Source of the DNA: Stereocaulon alpinum
Taxonomy: Eukaryota; Ascomycota; Lecanoromycetes; Lecanorales; Stereocaulaceae
Direction of reading: 5' to 3'
DNA: 64,000 bases
Assembly: GCA_018257865.1 (NCBI GenBank)
Contig: JAEUBA010000051.1
Coordinates: forward strand, 1-64,000
The notes under the pieces were generated by a model that was not told where the DNA came from, did no database searches, and saw only the letters and a list, made by a program, of their open reading frames with translations. Shown here in pieces: positions 47,197 to 57,637 of this stretch (positions within the stretch are counted from its first letter, which is position 1; each line of letters starts with the position of its first letter). The translations under genes and the position numbers were made by a program.

Positions 47197-50100
47197 ATGG
47201 TTGGCCTTTGTCAAATCCCAAGGACAGCTACGTTTAGCTGGTCACCAGGTACTGCTCCACCTTTTCTTGCCACGGGTACGAAAGCAGGTGCTGTTGACGA
47301 AGGCTTCTCGAACGATACCCAGCTTGAACTATGGGATTTGGATTTGGACAATACTCGGCACGGTCAAGAGCCACGGCCATCTGGTAGCATAAGTACGGAT
47401 TCACGGTTCAACGATATCGTATGGACAAAACGCGGGTCGGGTGAATCACGGGGCATCATAGCGGGCGCGCTGGAAAATGGCTCGCTAGATCTATGGGACG
47501 CCGACAAGCTTCTAGAAGGCGGTGGGGATGCATTCATGTCGCGGACAATTAAACACAGTGGTGCTATCAAAACACTCCAGTTCAATGCGTTCCGCTCAGA
47601 GCTACTAGCTACAGCTGGAGCTAAGGGAGAGCTCTTCATCTCCGACTTGAACAATGTTGGAAGTCCCTTTCGCATGGGCAATGCAGTCGCTCGTGCCGAT
47701 GACTTCGAATGTCTTGATTGGAACAAGAGAACGCCACATATACTGGCAACAGGTAGCAGTGGGGGAACAATGACCGTATGGGATGTGAAAAATAAGAAGG
47801 AGAGCCTGACTTTAAACAACCTAGGCAGAAAGCCGGTCAGTGCTATAGCTTGGGATCCAGTCAAGGTAGTCATGACTTCGATGAGGCGAGTTGCTTTGCT
47901 GAACATGCACTTAGACTACTCGACTGATCACTGCAATCCCTAACGATACTGACCCAGTGATTCTGGTTTGGGATCTTAGAAATGCGAATGCCCCAGAAAG
48001 GGTGAGTTGTTCTCGGAGCTACGAAGCCAAAGTTACTGACTGTCGATAGATTCTCCAAGGCCACGACGGAGGCGTGCTTTCACTCTCTTGGTGTGCACAA
48101 GATAGTGATCTTCTACTTTCTTGCGGAAAAGATAACAGAAATATCTGTTGGAACCCACAGAGCGGCGAAATGTGCGGCGAATTCCCAGTTGTCACCAATT
48201 GGACTTTCCAGACTAGATGGAACCCGCAAAATCCGGGTCTTATGGCTACAGCTTCTTTCGATGGGAAGGTTACTGTTCAGTCGATCCAAAACACTAAACC
48301 CGAGGTGGATGGAGCACCTGGTAGTCAGTCACAGGCTGTGGATGATGATGATTTCTTCAGTAAAGCTCAGACGCAACCCCAGGGTCCACGGTTTACATTG
48401 AAGAAGGCACCCAAATGGCTTCAACGGCCCTGTGGAGCATCATTTGGTTTTGGCGGCAAGGTAGTTAGCTTCAAAGCAAGCACATCGGACGCAAAACGAT
48501 CAATGATTCGCATCTCGACGTTTGCCATCGATGATGGCGTAGTATCTTGCACAGAATCCTTTGAAGCTGCTTTGAAGGCCAACGATCTGGATGACATATG
48601 CCAAAGTAGAATAGCGGATGCCACTTCTGACGCAGGAAAGGCAGATTGGAAAGTCATCAAGACGCTGACATCTAAAAACCAGCGAAAGGACCTGGTAGAG
48701 CACCTTGGGTTTGCAAGCCAAGACGACGAGGCTGCTGATGGAATTTCCAACTTAGCCATAAACGGGACCCAGAACGATGAACCTCCGGCATCACACAAAC
48801 GATCAGCATCTAATCGTCTGTCAGCATTCTTCGACAACAGTGCTGACGGTGATAGCTTCCTTTCCGAATTGGCAGCTACTAAAGGTGCAAAAACCAACAA
48901 TCCCTTCCAATTGTACTCCGGCTCAGAGTCTGAAGCTGACCGGAGGGTCACACGCGCTCTTCTGCTTGGCGATTTTGAAAAGGCATTGGATATTTGTCTG
49001 CAAGAGGACAGGATCTCTGATGCATTCATGATTGCAATTTGTGGAGGTCAGCAATGCATCGACAAAGCGCGGAAGGCGTACTTCAACCGTAAAGCAGGAG
49101 GTCCAAATTATCTACGATTATTGGCCTCAGTGGTCGGGAAGAATCTCTGGGACCTGGTACACAACGCCAACCTGGACGGTTGGAAAGAAATCATGGTAAC
49201 GCTTTGCACTTACGCTGATGCTAAAGAGTTTCCCGATCTTTGCGAAACGCTCGGAGACCGACTAGACGAGCAGATGAAGGCTGAAGGAGGCGATGTCAAT
49301 CTTCGAAAGGATGCATCATTCTGCTACCTCGCCGGCTCCAAGCTGGAGAAGGTCGTTGCAATCTGGATTGCAGAACTGGAAGAAAACGAGGCAGCTGGCA
49401 TACAGGATCAGAGCGCAGATTCCTCATTCTCTGTTCACGCACGTTCACTGCAGAGCTTCATCGAGAAGGTCACAGTCTTCCGTGAAGTTACTCACTACCA
49501 GGACACCGACCGGAACGCAGAGTCAGATTGGAAGCTGGCGCCGCTGTATGACAAATATACCGAGTACGCTGATATTGCTTCTGCTCATGGGCAGCTTGAA
49601 ATTGCGGAAAGGTATCTCGACTTGCTGCCAAGTAACTACCCAGCTGCAGAAGTCGCAAAGGGCAGAGTGAAGCAAGCCACGCGAAAGTTGGCTCCGCAGC
49701 CCACAGCAAGGCAACCTACCAGCATTGGCCGAACACAACAGCGAATGCCACAGGCAGATTTCCAACAACAGCAAAGTCCTGCTAGTCAACCCCTGGCAGG
49801 TGCTCAGCAGAATCCATATGCATCAGGCCCCGCCGTGTCTGCTCAGAATCCATACGCTCCTACCAATGGCCAATATGGATCCCCAGGCTACAATCAACAA
49901 TTCCAGCAACAGCCACAATCTCGACAGCAGCCAGGAATCGTGCATCCACCTACTTACGGCACCCCGTATCAAAATCAGCCTCTTGGACCGCCTCCACGGA
50001 ATATCAATGCCTCGCCTTCGATTCCAGCACCATCGAAGGCGACGAACATGAGCAATTGGAATGACACTCCAGAAGACTTTTTCAAAGAACGTACATCCCG

Positions 50101-51156
50101 ACGTGGTACTCCCGGTATTGGTGCAGGTCAACCTTCGGCATATCAGCCATTACAGCAGCCTACCACAGGCCCACCCTTTGGAGCACCTTCAAAAGCGATG
50201 CCACCGCTTGGTCCGCCCCCTAAAGGGTCTGCAGGGCCGCCCCCAAGAATGTCCTCACCATCCACAAGTATGTCACAATACCCGCCGCCTGAAAGGCCGT
50301 CATCTGTGGCAAACACATACGCACCACAGCAACCTTCGTCGAACTTGCCTGTCCAACAACAGGCCCCTATGCCCCGGGGACCATCGCCTTATAATCCTCC
50401 ACCATCTGCCGCGCCACCCGGTAATCGGTATGCTCCAGCACAACCACCTCCTTCCGCAAGTCAGCAAGAACCTCCAATGATACGTGGGCCCAACCGACAA
50501 GGGCCGCCGCCCTCCAACCCATACGCTCCGCAACAAACTTATAATGCGCCACAGCAACAAGCACCACAGCAGCCCCCCACTTCCGCCGGGGCATCCCCAC
50601 CAGCAGGGCCACCCTCTTGTGCACCGCAAGCGCCCCAGCAGGGTTCTCGGCCGGGGACTTCTCAGTCTCAACGCAAATCTGCTCCACTACCAAGATACCG
50701 TGAGTCTTATCACAAACAGTCTGCTTCAACCGAAAAATGCTAAAAGCGTCTAGCTCCTGGAGATCGCTCCCATATCCCCTCCAGCGCGCAACCCATTTTT
50801 GAGATCCTCAGCTACGATATGCAGCGTGTCAAATCAAAAGCACCGTCTACCTTCAAAGCACAGGTAAACGACACAGAGAAAAGATTGAACATTCTCTTCG
50901 ATCACCTCAACAACGAAGACCTTCTGAAGGAAGATACAGTCCAAAGCATGGTTGAGTTGTCACAAGCGGTTCAGGCCAGGGATTTTGAGCAGGCACAGGC
51001 GATACATGTGGAGATCATGACGAACAAGACTGATGAGTGTGGGAATTGGATGGTGAGTAACCTTCTCCCTCATATTGTGACTGTGCAGGTTTGACTGACA
51101 TACATTGTTAGGTGGGAGTGAAGCGCCTGATCGCTATGAGTAGATCGACACCGTAA
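47197..51156 (+). CDS. SEC31: SEC31, COPII outer coat protein
   Basis: Exons 47197-47865, 47915-48001, 48050-50699, 50754-51052, 51112-51156; 1249 aa, normal for Sec31. N-terminal WD40 propeller (residues 1 to about 360): IPRTATFSWSPGTAPPFLAT, LATGSSGGTMTVWDVKNKKE, LQGHDGGVLSLSWCAQDSDL, WNPQNPGLMATASFDGKVTV. An alpha-solenoid follows at about 490-760 (ALLLGDFEKALDICLQEDRI; AIERY-like IAERYLDLLPSNYPAAEVAK). A long Pro/Gln-rich region (about 760-1130) is the Sec23-binding part. The conserved C-terminal helical domain is YPPGDRSHIP, DTEKRLNILFDHLNNEDLL and ends VGVKRLIAMSRSTP. With Sec13 it forms the outer cage of ER-to-Golgi vesicles. The last acceptor (CTAG at 50,753) was chosen because it restores YPPGDRSHIP. 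Confidence 0.95.
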
Positions 51157-51451
51157 ATGTACATAATTAGTTTTGGTATTGCGAAGAAGCAGTGCAAAAG
51201 CATTGAGCATTTGCTGGTAGCGTAGACTAGATCAGCTAGCTTTGGAGAAGCATGATCGAAGTTCATCGTACATGTCTCATTATGGGAAATGACTAATGAT
51301 TCCTTTGCACACAATTTACATCAATTTAGGTGTGGATATATACAGCGTAAGTTGTTTTCATATATCAGATATCTCTAACATATCTTGGAAGTTGCGTTGA
51401 TTTCTTGGTATCAATGCAATATTGCTCGTAATTTCGTTCAATGTCGTGACA

Positions 51452-52345
51452 TCATGATATTTTGGGTCTTTCCGAGTCTTGGCTCGATGAGGCCTCTCTA
51501 ATGGAGGAGCTGTCTTCTAGGTCTAGAGGGCTGCTGACGCCAGCTCCAGCCTTCTCTGTGTTGGAAGTAGCCGGCAGCTGCCACGCTGCAGGGTTGATGG
51601 CATTATTTGACTGGCCATTGTCGTAGGAAGCCAGTACATCATCTTCCATCGGCCGCCAAACCCAGTCTCTTCTGCGCTTGCGCTTTCCATGAGTTGGGGT
51701 CGCATGCCCGTCTTCAGCTTCGATGATTTCTCGTCGTCTGCGGTGTTCTTCCTCTGTCGAGGATGCATCGGCTTCGTCATCACAGACGTCATCTGTGACT
51801 GGGATGGGCGCAACCTCTACCAGCGACTCTTTAAACGATACTCGCTTCACTGGCGGGAACATGCGCTTGCCTCGTGCTGATGTAGCCGAATGAAGGCGCT
51901 TAGGTAAGGGGCTATTGCGGAGGATGCTGTGAGTGCCGATGGGAAGAATGTAGGGCGCATCGTGTGGGTAGGGCGAGTGGGTGGCGGACGATGGAGCCAA
52001 GGTAGTTGGGAAAGATGGGAACTGAATCTGAGGTTGTATGGCAGAGGATGGCGTAGGAGGTGGGCCTTCGAATGAATTTGCTTTAGTGTTGCGGAGTGTA
52101 GGTGACTCGGTGGTAGATGTGGCGAAGGTCGGCGCTATCGAGGTTTGTAGGGACAGCTTTGGCCTTTTCGGCGCAGATGGTGTTGTCGATGGCATTACAG
52201 ATAGCATGGCGCCGGCCAGTTGCCGTCTGAGTTCGAATGTTTGCGGAGATGATTCTGTATGTCTTGCCGGCAGACAGGTTGTGTATGTGTCTCTGCTTTG
52301 ACGGCTTGGGCTCGGTTCCGGCGAGCGCATGGGCAGGACAAGCAT
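51452..52345 (-). CDS. Hypothetical Ser/Pro-rich protein with RVxF-like motif
   Basis: I do not recognise this family. From the ATG at 52,345 the frame gives 297 aa: MLVLPMRSPEPSPSRQSRDT, a Ser/Thr/Pro-rich middle, then FPPVKRVSFKESLVEVAPIP, an acidic stretch (DDVCDDEADASSTEEE) and a basic cluster KRKRRRDWVWRP followed by MEDDVLASYDN. KRVSFK matches the protein-phosphatase-1 docking consensus RVxF, and KRKRRR is a likely nuclear signal. Both are inference. The frame stays open upstream to about 52,678, with an earlier ATG near 52,600, but that part is hydrophobic/Pro-rich low complexity and probably 5' UTR. No introns needed. Confidence 0.55.
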   Translation of the reverse strand: MLVLPMRSPEPSPSRQSRDTYTTCLPARHTESSPQTFELRRQLAGAMLSVMPSTTPSAPKRPKLSLQTSIAPTFATSTTESPTLRNTKANSFEGPPPTPSSAIQPQIQFPSFPTTLAPSSATHSPYPHDAPYILPIGTHSILRNSPLPKRLHSATSARGKRMFPPVKRVSFKESLVEVAPIPVTDDVCDDEADASSTEEEHRRRREIIEAEDGHATPTHGKRKRRRDWVWRPMEDDVLASYDNGQSNNAINPAAWQLPATSNTEKAGAGVSSPLDLEDSSSIREASSSQDSERPKIS

Positions 52346-53362
52346 GTCGACTGCTGCCTTGAAGTGTGACAGAGAAGTTTGGTAGCTCAGGCGGAGAAGG
52401 GAGGGATTGGTTGAGAGGAATGATGGCAAGAGCTGGGGAGGTGGCAGTGTTAAGGGACAAGTAAGCAGTACAGCCCGAAGGAGAGCGGCTATGAGAAAGG
52501 AATGGAAGGTAGGAATAAATGGAACGTTATGTACAGGAATAAAACTTGGAGGGAGAATATGTAGAGTAGAAGAGATAATAACTAGCTTTAGATTAATATT
52601 CATTAAAAGGTTAGGACTACGGAGTAGGTAGGGATGGGTGAGAGGATAACTGGGTAAGAGGCAAGAGGCAAGAGGCAAGATGCAAGATTAGCAGCGAATA
52701 GCGATAACTATGCAAGAATTAACGGCACGGTTAGAATGAACTGAAGTCTGATGGACGACCAGGGAGGCGCCATGTGAGTACTAAGGGGAGCTAAGGGGGC
52801 TAGGGGGGCTAAGGGGCACGAGGTGATGGGTCGAGATCATTAAGATGGCGCCGTAGTAAGGTTAGTAAGGTAATGACACGAGTAAGGGAGCTTCTGATTG
52901 GAGAGGATTTTCCGTCTCGAGTTGTTTGATTGCTGATTGATGATTCGTTCCCCACGATCGACGGCCAGCGCCGACTTCGCTGACTATCTAACTCCCTCAC
53001 TCCCAATCTAGGCCCCAAAATAGACACAAATTCGCCCATCCTCCCAACGCCGAGACCGAAGGGCCAACTTCTTGAACCAACACAACCATCTCGCTGATTG
53101 GACGCCGCTTTCCGGTAACAACAATACGTAAGCTGGCAGGGCATGTTTATTATTGATAACTTACTCTAACCGACATCAGTATCGCCAATCATCAATGTCA
53201 TGCAAGGCTGCCTCACATCTGGAATAAATCTTCGCCTCCGAACTCGTACACTGTCTTCGTAGTAGTGCTTCGTCATCGGGACTCGTGGCTGCATATCACA
53301 GCAGCCGGGTACTACGCTGTGGGGAAAAAGGCCCGTTTGACAATGATACCCACCCGGTCAAT
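52346..53362. other. Low-complexity divergent intergenic region
   Basis: Contains the heptamer repeat at 52,654-52,688 and a G-rich (gctaagggg)-type stretch at about 52,775-52,815. No supported gene; likely promoters of both flanking divergent genes. Confidence 0.45.
52654..52688. repeat. Short heptamer tandem repeat, (GCAAGAG)n-like
   Basis: Five imperfect 7-bp units (gtaagag, gcaagag twice, gcaagat twice). Confidence 0.75.
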
Positions 53363-55750
53363 ATGCAAGTTGCGGCCCCGAAAAGGCACGATGGAAGGAT
53401 AATTATACACTTCGTAAGCATACACAATTCCCATAATAATGAATGTATCCGAGGCATTTTATCCTACCAACGTTCTAGGCATACTAGCATCTGACTGCCT
53501 CAATAGGACTACGGTTTGTACACTCAGTCATATTCCAGGACCCCAAACTGACCGGGCCAATTCAAAGATTGTTTCTATGCCGCCGTCTTTGAACGGGAAG
53601 ATCCGAAGCTGAAGTCTTTGCCGTTCGCCGTACAACAAAAACAGATCATCGTCACTTGCAATTACGAAGCCCGCCGAAGGGGTTTATACAAGCTGCAGCT
53701 TGTACGCGAAGCTCGCAAACAATGCCCTGATGTGATCATCGTCTTAGGCGAGGACCTGACACGCTTTCGTAACGCTTCCAAGGACAACTATAACTTCTTG
53801 AGGGGCTATACGTGGAGTAACAAGGTCGAGAGACTCGGTTTCGATGAAGTAAGTGTTTCGCTTCATTACCTCGCGGATAACACAATGTACATATGAAAGC
53901 TTCTCAAACTTGCGCTGTGTCAGCTCCAATTACAGTGATGCGCACAAACCGATGGACCATCGAATCCTTACCGGTAGTCATCTTACCTCTCGAGTAAGGT
54001 ATGCCCAAACATACCCGGTCAATTGCTACCTTGTTCGTTGCCAAGCACACTGCAAGTCGACCCGAGGATCACGATGACTTTTCTGCTACCTACGAGACGA
54101 ATTGACATAGATGTGTGCTCGGGCTAAGTCAGGGAATAGGTCTTTATGGACGTGACTGACATTATCGATTACAACGCCGCGCTTCTGAATTACAACAACC
54201 TCGCTTCTTCCTTCTTCCATCTTGACCGTAATGATCCTACCGTCGGCTTCTCTTTCGATGCCTCCCACGTATTTGGTCATGTATTTCCCGTAGCGTTTCA
54301 ATCTTCCGAAGTTGCTGCAGTTTCAGCAGTTGAACCAACTTGTAATGATGACAAAGACCTCTTACTCCGCCTCCGGCTCGGCTCTCATCTTGCTCAGCAC
54401 TTGAGGCATCGATTGGATGAGCAGAAGGGATATACTTCTACTGTAGGCATAAGCACTAATAAGCTTATCTCGAAGTTGGTTGGCAACGTGAACAAGCCCA
54501 CAGGCCAGACAACTCTCGTACCGCCTTACAATCCCCAGCCTGGGAAAAGTGAGAGCAATGTTACTAAATTCATCGATGACCACGACATCGGTAAGATTCC
54601 AGGCATCGGTTTCAAGACCGCTCAGAAAATTCGAAACCATGTGCTCGGACGTCCGGCAGCCTTCTCTGCTGGCCTCGTTTATGGTCCCACAAAGGAGAGC
54701 GTGAAAGTCCGAGATGTCCGTACACTCGATGGCATAGGACCAGAGCTACTGGGTCGCTTGCTCACTGGTCCGGGCGTGCCCAAAGACCTGGGCGAGAAAG
54801 TCTGGGGGTTGATTAACGGTGTGGATGACGCTGAAGTAGCGAAAGCTAAAGAAGTGCCTCAGCAGATCAGCATCGTCAGTCAATCATGGTTCGCACTGTT
54901 TGCACGCTGCTAATACGATGGATAGGAAGACAGCTACCTCAGGCTTGACGAGATCGAGCACATTGCAAAGGAATTAAAGATGCTTTCTACAAGCCTTATC
55001 AAAAGGATGCGGCTAGATCTCACTTCTGCACTGGACGAGGACGATATGGAGATAACATCCGAAGAAGAAGATGATGCTCCAGTCCAGGTAGACAGTGCCA
55101 CCACACCTCGCAGATGGATTGCTCACCCGAAGATATTACGCCTATCCACTCGCCCTCGACCTCCTCTGAACCCTGATGGGACACGCTCTCGAAGCTTCAA
55201 GCGCATGTCTAAATCCACAAATATGCCAATCTTTGTGTTCAGCTTCGCTCACAGCGTGGACGTACTAGCGAATAGGCTGGTCGAAGAGACTCTGGTGCCA
55301 CTGTTCCGCAAACTTCACCCAGAAAAGTCTGAATGGAACCTGAGTTTGGTCAATGTCTGTGCAACAAATATGTCACTGACCGCTAGTGATGGCAAGGACG
55401 GTGCTGGCCGCGACATCAGCAGGATGTTTAGGAGACAAGACGATGTGCTCAGAGAATGGAAGGTCGAGGATGTGGACATTGCCCCTTCAAATGCTTTCAA
55501 CGACCAGCGAATACCAGATGACGGCGATGATCGAATAGAGGACGAGATTGCTCAGCAAGACCCCCTGGAGCACCCTCCTCTTGGATCAGAGGACCTTCGA
55601 ACATTCACGCAAGAGAGCTTACGGGGGAAAGACGAATGGGATAGTGACGAACAAATGCAGGACGCTGGAGACTCGTGCAGCATCTGTGGTGCAGTGATGC
55701 CGCCTTACGCTATGCTCGCACACGAGCGGTTTCACGATTTACCGGACTGA
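53363..55750 (+). CDS. Y-family translesion DNA polymerase, iota-like
   Basis: Exons 53363-53413, 53507-53513 (7 nt), 53568-53848, 54140-54874, 54926-55750; 632 aa. The microexon completes the first catalytic motif: RIIIHF + DY + DCFYAAVFERED. Further Y-family motifs: QQKQIIVTCNYEARRRGLYK (nucleotide-binding YxxR), VERLGFDEVFMDVTDIIDYN with the catalytic D-E pair, TVGISTNKLISKLVGNVNKP, and a helix-hairpin-helix (DIGKIPGIGFKTAQKIRNHV). The little-finger region is at about 380-480. The C-terminus has CSICGAVMPPYAMLAHERFH, a UBZ-like C2H2 ubiquitin-binding finger. It copies past DNA damage with low fidelity. Iota rather than eta is favoured by GLYKLQLVREARKQCPDVII; not certain. Intron 3 (291 nt) is long for this window. 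Confidence 0.88.
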
Positions 55751-56347
55751 AAGGAGCTGCATGAGACCCGAGGACTCGATCGGCTGATGATCAACCTGGG
55801 CACAGGCTCAATAAAGATGATTTTCATTCTCACATGATTGCTCGGGAGTTCCTTAGTCCGCTAAACTACCTGCTGATGGATGCACATTCTACGCTCGAGA
55901 GTGTTCCTCGCCATGACATCTCCGCAAAGTTTCGGAGGAATTACGGTCATCATTGTATTGCCACCGCGGTACTCAAGAAGGTGATTTGCACCATCGGCTG
56001 ATCACCATTGTTAGCCTTCTGCAGCGGAATGTCCAAAGTGCCCTAGCCTTTTAATAGTTCCAGAAGATACTTTGGATTCAGCAAGAGGCTGGGAAGGGTA
56101 AGGCTAGGTTCTGAGGAATGTCTCGACGACGAAAGAGCGACGACAGGCTATGGAGGCAGCTTCCGAAGTGACCTTTGTAGACTTTGCAGCGGACAAGCGA
56201 CACTCGGAGACTCTGCGCCCATCATTCTCTCGACGAACGTCCCAGGTCTTACTTTTGACATCTCGTCAACCAGCCCCTAAGAGGTTGGCATGATCTGTTG
56301 CGTAGAAGTACTGATTCATAGGATTATCCTTTGTAGTGTATTATATC
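55751..56347. other. Convergent intergenic region
   Basis: 3' regions of the polymerase (plus) and GET2 (minus). No gene recognised. Confidence 0.4.
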
Positions 56348-57344
56348 TTACCCAACAGCACCCTTCCACCAAGCCACCGCCCCGACAATGAAAACAACAA
56401 CCATCCCATCCTCAACGATCGTACTCCAAATCCCACTATACCTCGCCGCCAATGTTACATAACCCTTCCACGGCTCCGGCAAAAACCCGGCCACCATTCC
56501 CATCCATCCTCCGAGCTGACTCCCTCCCCCTTTCTCAAGGAAGAACCTCGAACTCTGCAGCACCAATTCTGCCGTGGCAAACACCCAAAATACGTTGATT
56601 CCCCCCTCATGCCCTGCACCCGTGATCCCCCCTCTTGAGATGTCACCGTTGAAAGCATGCGAGGTGAGCGTTATGTAGACCCCCAGTATCAGGGCGGAGA
56701 GAGCATGGATGATGCGCCAGAGGTAGGCGTATGTGGAGTTTTGCTGTGCTGGTGGGCCGCCCATACCTGGCATACCTGGCATGCCGCCGCCGCCCAACAT
56801 AGCTGCTAAACCGGGCGGTAATCCGCCTTGCACTCCTTCGCCTGGCTGGCCGTCATCTCCTGTTGGTGGCAAACCGCCCATCAACTGCTGTAGCATCTTC
56901 ATCATTGGGTCTTCATCGCCTTGTTGTTGCCCGCTATCATTACCGGGCTGAGGGGCGCCGCTGCGGAGGAGAGCGCGGATATCTGCCTCTGTTGGCCCCG
57001 CATTGTTTCGATTTGGGTTTGGGTATGTGTTTGGAGTGCGGGCGGCGGAGGAATGGGTAGAGAGGTCGACTTCATCGGGGTCGGGATGCAAGTTGGAGGA
57101 GGAGGGTGGAGAGGCTGCGGGCGGTGTGAAATCTTCTCCCAGCATTAGCTTCTCGGAATAGCATAGGGCTTTTAGATGGCGTACCAGGTAGGTTTTGTCT
57201 TCCAGAGACGTTGGTGATCTTCTCTAACCGTGATGAACCTCCGGCTTTTATCTTGGCTTCACGGCGCTCGCGGCGGAGGCGAGCTTGTTTTTGGCCTGGG
57301 GTTTCTGCCTCACTGGGTTGAGATTGGGGTTCCGGGTCGTCCAT
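56348..57344 (-). CDS. GET2: GET2-like receptor subunit for tail-anchored protein insertion
   Basis: Exons 57185-57344 and 56348-57135; 49-nt intron whose acceptor (GGGAG) lies just after a GCTAATG branch; 315 aa. The N-terminus MDDPEPQSQPSEAETPGQKQ then ARLRRERREAKIKAGGSSRL carries the basic RRERR motif that captures Get3. A long Pro/Gly/Met-rich linker (about 60-175) follows. Three hydrophobic segments close the protein: YLWRIIHALSALILGVYITL, INVFWVFATAELVLQSSRFF and VVVFIVGAVAWW, as in Get2/CAML. With Get1 it forms the ER insertase for tail-anchored proteins. The frame is also open upstream of the chosen Met; the motif position favours this start. Confidence 0.87.
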
Positions 57345-57637
57345 GGTCGTCTCACGTGGTTTCAAGTATTGAAACAAAGGATCAAGGTAGGTTTGAGAAA
57401 AGCTGCTAGAGGTGGAAGCTTGCCTGGTCATACCTCGTAAGGCTGAGCCGGACTACGAGTACCCCACCGTTGGGTTATAACATAGTATTCGAGATGCTGA
57501 GCACGCTGCAGGATCAGAAAGGAAGACGTTCCTCTGATTCAATGTTGTTACATGCTTTCTGCTCCTATTGATATATACTAGCACAAGGCTTGACCATTGA
57601 AATATAAAAGCGCAAGCAATGAAGCAGCTCTTAGAGC

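Noticed and set aside
52346..52678. N-terminal extension of the RVxF hypothetical protein
   Set aside because: The frame is open but begins without ATG, is Leu/Pro/Ser low-complexity, and overlaps the heptamer repeat flank; more likely 5' UTR.
52809..53144. Minus-strand frame upstream of the polymerase gene
   Set aside because: G/C-rich low-complexity origin and no family similarity; probably promoter sequence.
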